Assembly: GCA_014729955.1 (NCBI GenBank)
Contig: WJJA01000007.1
Span: forward strand, 1 to 8,528
DNA: 8,528 nucleotides
Reading direction: 5' to 3'
Source: a bacterium
GTDB lineage: Bacteria > Electryoneota > Electryoneia > Electryoneales > Electryoneaceae
The number at the start of each line of letters is the position of its first letter. The stretch's first letter is position 1. The translations under genes and the position numbers were made by a program. Below the pieces are notes generated by a model. The model was given only the letters and a program-made list of their open reading frames with translations. It was not told the origin of the DNA and ran no database searches. Shown here one piece after another: positions 5,769-8,528 of the stretch.

Positions 5769-6974
5769 TCACGCATCGCCCCACGACCCGGGGCTGACCT
5801 TGCGATACCGGTCGCCGGGCACACGCTGGATATAGCCCTTCAGTTCCATCCCCAGCAGCAGGGCGCCGGTGCGGCTCGCGTCCATCGCCAGGCGAGTCGC
5901 GACCGTATCCGCATGCATCGTCAACACTGCCTCCAGCAAATGGAACAGACGGGTTTCATCCTCGTCCAGGTCGTCCGGCACCGCATCCAGCGGTAATTCT
6001 CTCTGCCGGCCTTTGAATTCCATCCCGAAGCGCGCGGCAAGGTCTTCGAGGATGTCTCCGGCATGCCGTACCGGGATCGCCCCCTGCCGCAGCAGCCAGT
6101 TCGAACCCTCATGGGAGCGCGACAGCGGATGACCGGGGCAGGTGAAAATTTCACGGTTTTCCTGCAACGCGTAGTTGGCGGTAATCAGCGAGCCGCTCTT
6201 CACCCCGGCCTCGACGATCACACTGCCCACACTCATCCCGGCGATGATCCGGTTGCGCATTGGGAAGTGCTTCGCCTCCGGACCGGCGCCCATGGTCAAC
6301 TCGCTGACGATGGAACCATGCCGTGCGATCTCATCGCGCAGCTTCCGGTGTTTCTTCGGGTACAGGACATCCACGCCGCACCCGAGCACGGCGACCGTAG
6401 GCCCGCCCTCCTGCAGGCAGCCGCGGTGGGAGGCACCGTCGATGCCCAGCGCCATGCCGCTGATCACCGCCACGTCCGCTTTCGCCAGCCCGGCGCCGAT
6501 CTGATGCGCCAGTTCGAGACCCGCTTCGCTCGCGGCACGACTGCCGACCATCGCGACACAACGCTCGTGAGTCGGGAGGGGCTTGCCGGAGACGAACAAT
6601 GCCGCCGGGGGAGAATGGATTCGACGCAACAGCGGGGGGTACTCGTTCATCCCGGGTAGGAGTATGCGTGTGCCCAGTCGTTCTGAACGTTCCAGCTGAG
6701 CTGCCCCGAAACCGTTGCCGTGCGCCTCACGCAACTCGCGTATGGAATCGGGAGTCAAGCCGCCGACACGTTCCAGCGTGTGGTCATCCGCCGCCATCGT
6801 CATCCGTGCGGACTCGAAAACACGAATCAACCGCCACACCGTACGAGCACCGATCTTTTCCGACCGCAGCAGGTCCAGTACCGCCGCCACCTCTTCTTCA
6901 CGTGCGACAGTATCCTCCGGTACCGGCCAGTCGATCTCAGCAGGATTCAACTCAGAGGTGTTTACGGGGCTCAC
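5769..6974 (-). CDS. dprA: DNA-processing protein DprA (Smf)
   Basis: DprA binds incoming single-stranded DNA in the cytoplasm and loads RecA during natural transformation; it is also widespread in species not known to be competent. The 401 residues show an N-terminal helical/SAM-like region (about 25-90) and the Rossmann-like DprA core: VGSR (143-146), SGMALGIDGASH (172-183), VAVLGCGVDVLYP (194-206), FPMRNRIIAGMS (237-248) and SGSLITANYAL (260-270). A C-terminal winged-helix-like region follows (about 335-395), as in longer family members. The start is GTG at 6974, overlapping the obg stop as GTGA with GGAG about 9 nt upstream, so the two genes are probably co-transcribed and translationally coupled. 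All core motifs are intact. Other competence genes are not in the window, so a transformation role is inferred from the family only. Confidence 0.97.
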   Translation of the reverse strand: MSPVNTSELNPAEIDWPVPEDTVAREEEVAAVLDLLRSEKIGARTVWRLIRVFESARMTMAADDHTLERVGGLTPDSIRELREAHGNGFGAAQLERSERLGTRILLPGMNEYPPLLRRIHSPPAALFVSGKPLPTHERCVAMVGSRAASEAGLELAHQIGAGLAKADVAVISGMALGIDGASHRGCLQEGGPTVAVLGCGVDVLYPKKHRKLRDEIARHGSIVSELTMGAGPEAKHFPMRNRIIAGMSVGSVIVEAGVKSGSLITANYALQENREIFTCPGHPLSRSHEGSNWLLRQGAIPVRHAGDILEDLAARFGMEFKGRQRELPLDAVPDDLDEDETRLFHLLEAVLTMHADTVATRLAMDASRTGALLLGMELKGYIQRVPGDRYRKVSPGSWGDA

Positions 6975-7966
6975 TCATTCGACTCCGTCTGATTCTCTTC
7001 CGCTTCCTGTGCCGCCTGCTCCTCGACCATCCGGGTGAGCGTACGTACCAGTTCATCGATGTTGGTCCGCGTCACCGCGGAGATTTCCAGGTCTTCGCGC
7101 CCCCACGGCTCTCCTTCAAGGTCAGACTTGGTCCGTACGATCAGGCGGGGTCGTGTCAGGAGAACCGGATTGAACGCCTCCAGCTCCCCCAAAAGGGTTT
7201 CCAGCGATTTGTCCGGCTCTTCGTCGGTGGCTTCCACGAGGATGCACAGGACCTTGGTGCGCTCAACATGACGCAGGAACTGGTGCCCGAGGCCCTTGCC
7301 CTCGGACGCGCCTTCGATCAGCCCGGGGATATCAGCCATCACGAAGCCGCGCCAGGACGGACCTTCGACGATGCCGAGCTTGGGAGTCAGCGTTGTAAAG
7401 GGATAGTCGGCAATCTCGGGGCGCGCGGCGGAGACGACGGACAAAAGGGTCGACTTGCCCGCGTTCGGCAATCCGACGAGCCCGACATCTGCGATCAGCT
7501 TCAATTCGAGCAGCAAATCGAATTCTTCGCCTGCTTCGCCGGGTTGGGCGAAACGCGGAGCCCGTCGTGTCGGTGTCTTGAAATGCGTGTTACCTTTGCC
7601 GCCGCGGCCGCCGTGAGCGATAATCACCTCCCGGCCGTGCTCGGTCAGATCGGCCATCACCTCGCCCGAAGCCTGGTTGTAGACCATCGTGCCGGGGGGC
7701 ACTTCGATGATTTCATCACGCCCGTCCGCGCCGGACCGTTTCTGTCCGGAGCCGTGCCCGCCGTTTTGCGCCGAGACGAGATGACGGTACCGCAGATCGA
7801 GCAGCGTGCCGAGTCCTTCGTTCACACGAAAGATGACATGCCCGCCGCGCCCGCCGTTGCCGCCGTCCGGACCGCCTTTGGGCACGTACGCTTCCCGCCG
7901 GAATGAGACCGATCCCGGACCGCCCTTGCCCGCTTTGACCTTGAATGTGGTGCGATCAATAAACAT
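6971..7966 (-). CDS. obg: GTPase Obg (ObgE/CgtA)
   Basis: Obg is an essential, ribosome-associated GTPase that acts in large-subunit assembly and the stringent response. The 331 residues hold the glycine-rich Obg fold (1-158: KAGKGGPGSVSFRREAYVPK at 11-30, GGPDGGNGGRGG at 31-42) and the G domain: P-loop GLPNAGKST (165-173), switch I YPFTTLTP (188-195), G3 DIPGLIEG (212-219), G4 TKSD (279-282) and G5 SAVT (296-299). G4 has Thr where NKxD is usual. The chain ends soon after the G domain in an acidic tail (QEAEENQTESNE), without the C-terminal OCT domain of Bacillus Obg. The start is ATG at 7966 because family proteins begin MFIDR; it has no clear Shine-Dalgarno. ATG at 7978 or TTG at 8002 would add 4 or 12 residues not seen in relatives. 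rplU and rpmA, its common neighbours, are not upstream; dprA follows with a 4-nt overlap. Confidence 0.97.
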   Translation of the reverse strand: MFIDRTTFKVKAGKGGPGSVSFRREAYVPKGGPDGGNGGRGGHVIFRVNEGLGTLLDLRYRHLVSAQNGGHGSGQKRSGADGRDEIIEVPPGTMVYNQASGEVMADLTEHGREVIIAHGGRGGKGNTHFKTPTRRAPRFAQPGEAGEEFDLLLELKLIADVGLVGLPNAGKSTLLSVVSAARPEIADYPFTTLTPKLGIVEGPSWRGFVMADIPGLIEGASEGKGLGHQFLRHVERTKVLCILVEATDEEPDKSLETLLGELEAFNPVLLTRPRLIVRTKSDLEGEPWGREDLEISAVTRTNIDELVRTLTRMVEEQAAQEAEENQTESNE

Positions 7967-8116
7967 GAGGGCAAGGTACATCCGAAACCGACCGTCGTAC
8001 AAGGCATCCCGCGCAGAGAGTGAACGAATGTGCGGTCTCTGTGAAGAGAGGGCAGGATGCTTCGATCAGGGCGACGTTGCGTGTCCGAACGGCGCTCAGG
8101 CCGGCGATGGCGCCCT
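7967..8116. other. Spacer between the sensor kinase and obg, no gene seen
   Basis: This 150-nt spacer should contain the end of the kinase transcript and any obg promoter. I find a 6-bp stem with a 16-nt loop (cagaga...tctctg, around 8014-8042) but no T-tract terminator and no -35/-10 pair I would defend. Confidence 0.3.
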
Positions 8117-8528
8117 TTATTCGTCCAGCACCTCGCGAACCTTGGAGGCGAGCTTCTTCAGGGAAAAGGGTTTCTGCATGAAGTGCACGCCTTCGTCCAG
8201 CACACCGCGATGAGCAATAACATTGGCGGTATACCCCGACATGTAGAGGCTCGTCAGTTCCGGATGCACGACCTGCACCTTCTCTGCCAGCGCTCGCCCG
8301 TTCATCTCGGGCATGATCACATCGGTGATCAGCATGTCGATCGGATGCTCGTAATGTTGGGCGACACGCAACGCCTCTGTGGGAGAGGAGGTAAACAAGA
8401 CCCTGTAGCCCAATCCCTCGAGCATGGTTTTACCCATACGAAGAAACGCGGCTTCATCTTCCACCAGTAGGATGGTTTCGCTACCGCCTACGATGTCTTC
8501 GTTATCTTCCGGTCGAGTGACTTCCTCA
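8117..8528 (-). CDS. Hybrid sensor kinase or response regulator, C-terminal receiver domain (5' end outside window)
   Basis: The last 136 residues of a protein that continues beyond the window edge. They form a complete receiver domain of a two-component system, which accepts a phosphoryl group from a histidine kinase domain. Visible are the acidic pocket in ILLVEDE (Asp24, Glu25 of the visible part), the phospho-acceptor Asp69 in LITDVIMPEMNG, Ser97 in YMSGYT and Lys119 in QKPF. The domain is preceded by EDIVGGSETILL; GGSETILLVEDE is the linker-plus-receiver junction common at the C-terminus of hybrid histidine kinases. Nothing follows the receiver except the stop, so there is no DNA-binding output domain on this side. 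The GTG at 8464 is an internal valine of LLVEDE, not a start. Whether kinase, PAS or membrane domains precede it cannot be seen. The signal is unknown, and no functional link to obg is implied. Confidence 0.93.
   Translation of the reverse strand, partial: EEVTRPEDNEDIVGGSETILLVEDEAAFLRMGKTMLEGLGYRVLFTSSPTEALRVAQHYEHPIDMLITDVIMPEMNGRALAEKVQVVHPELTSLYMSGYTANVIAHRGVLDEGVHFMQKPFSLKKLASKVREVLDE

Noticed and set aside
4730..5797. Long plus-strand open frame (355 codons) opposite the FemAB-like gene
   Set aside because: It is antisense to a gene with clear family motifs, shows no recognisable domain and arises from third-position GC bias.
6599..7906. Long plus-strand open frame (435 codons) opposite dprA and obg
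   Set aside because: It spans the reverse strand of two highly conserved genes and has no domain-like sequence; a shadow frame.
8117..8464. Stand-alone 115-residue response regulator starting at the GTG at 8464
   Set aside because: That GTG encodes the valine in LLVEDE of the first receiver beta-strand, and the frame continues to the window edge with the GGSETILL linker typical of a larger protein.

Overview
This is a GC-rich bacterial chromosomal window in which every supported gene lies on the minus strand. The gene set is a hybrid sensor kinase with a C-terminal receiver, the GTPase Obg, DprA, and a FemAB-like/GT-C/flippase surface-glycan trio. It suggests a Gram-negative or other diderm, probably little-studied, bacterium. 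I cannot place the phylum from the sequence alone.

Layout in the direction of transcription (high to low coordinates). The window edge cuts a sensor kinase or response regulator whose C-terminal receiver domain ends at 8117. Next come obg (7966-6971) and dprA (6974-5769), which overlap by 4 nt. A 190-nt gap separates them from a tight three-gene unit: a FemAB/GNAT-fold transferase (5578-4466), a polytopic GT-C-type glycosyltransferase (start 4463, 2 nt after the previous stop) and an MOP-superfamily polysaccharide flippase (start 3225, sharing one base with the previous stop). Together they look like a small operon that decorates and exports a lipid-linked surface glycan.

Below 1735 the window becomes accessory in character. 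A 242-bp non-coding element with near-perfect 18-bp terminal inverted repeats and a strong internal palindrome lies at 1465-1706. A related copy in the same orientation, cut by the window start, lies at 1-194. Between the two copies sits a single aldo/keto reductase gene (1181-228) with its own upstream region. Each element copy abuts the 3' end of a minus-strand gene, with a hairpin that folds best as minus-strand RNA lying between the stop codon and the element.

The items most worth a second look are this repeat family and its position next to gene-end hairpins, the bracketed reductase gene, and the FemAB-like/GT-C/flippase cassette. No tRNA, rRNA, CRISPR array, transposase gene or phage gene was seen.
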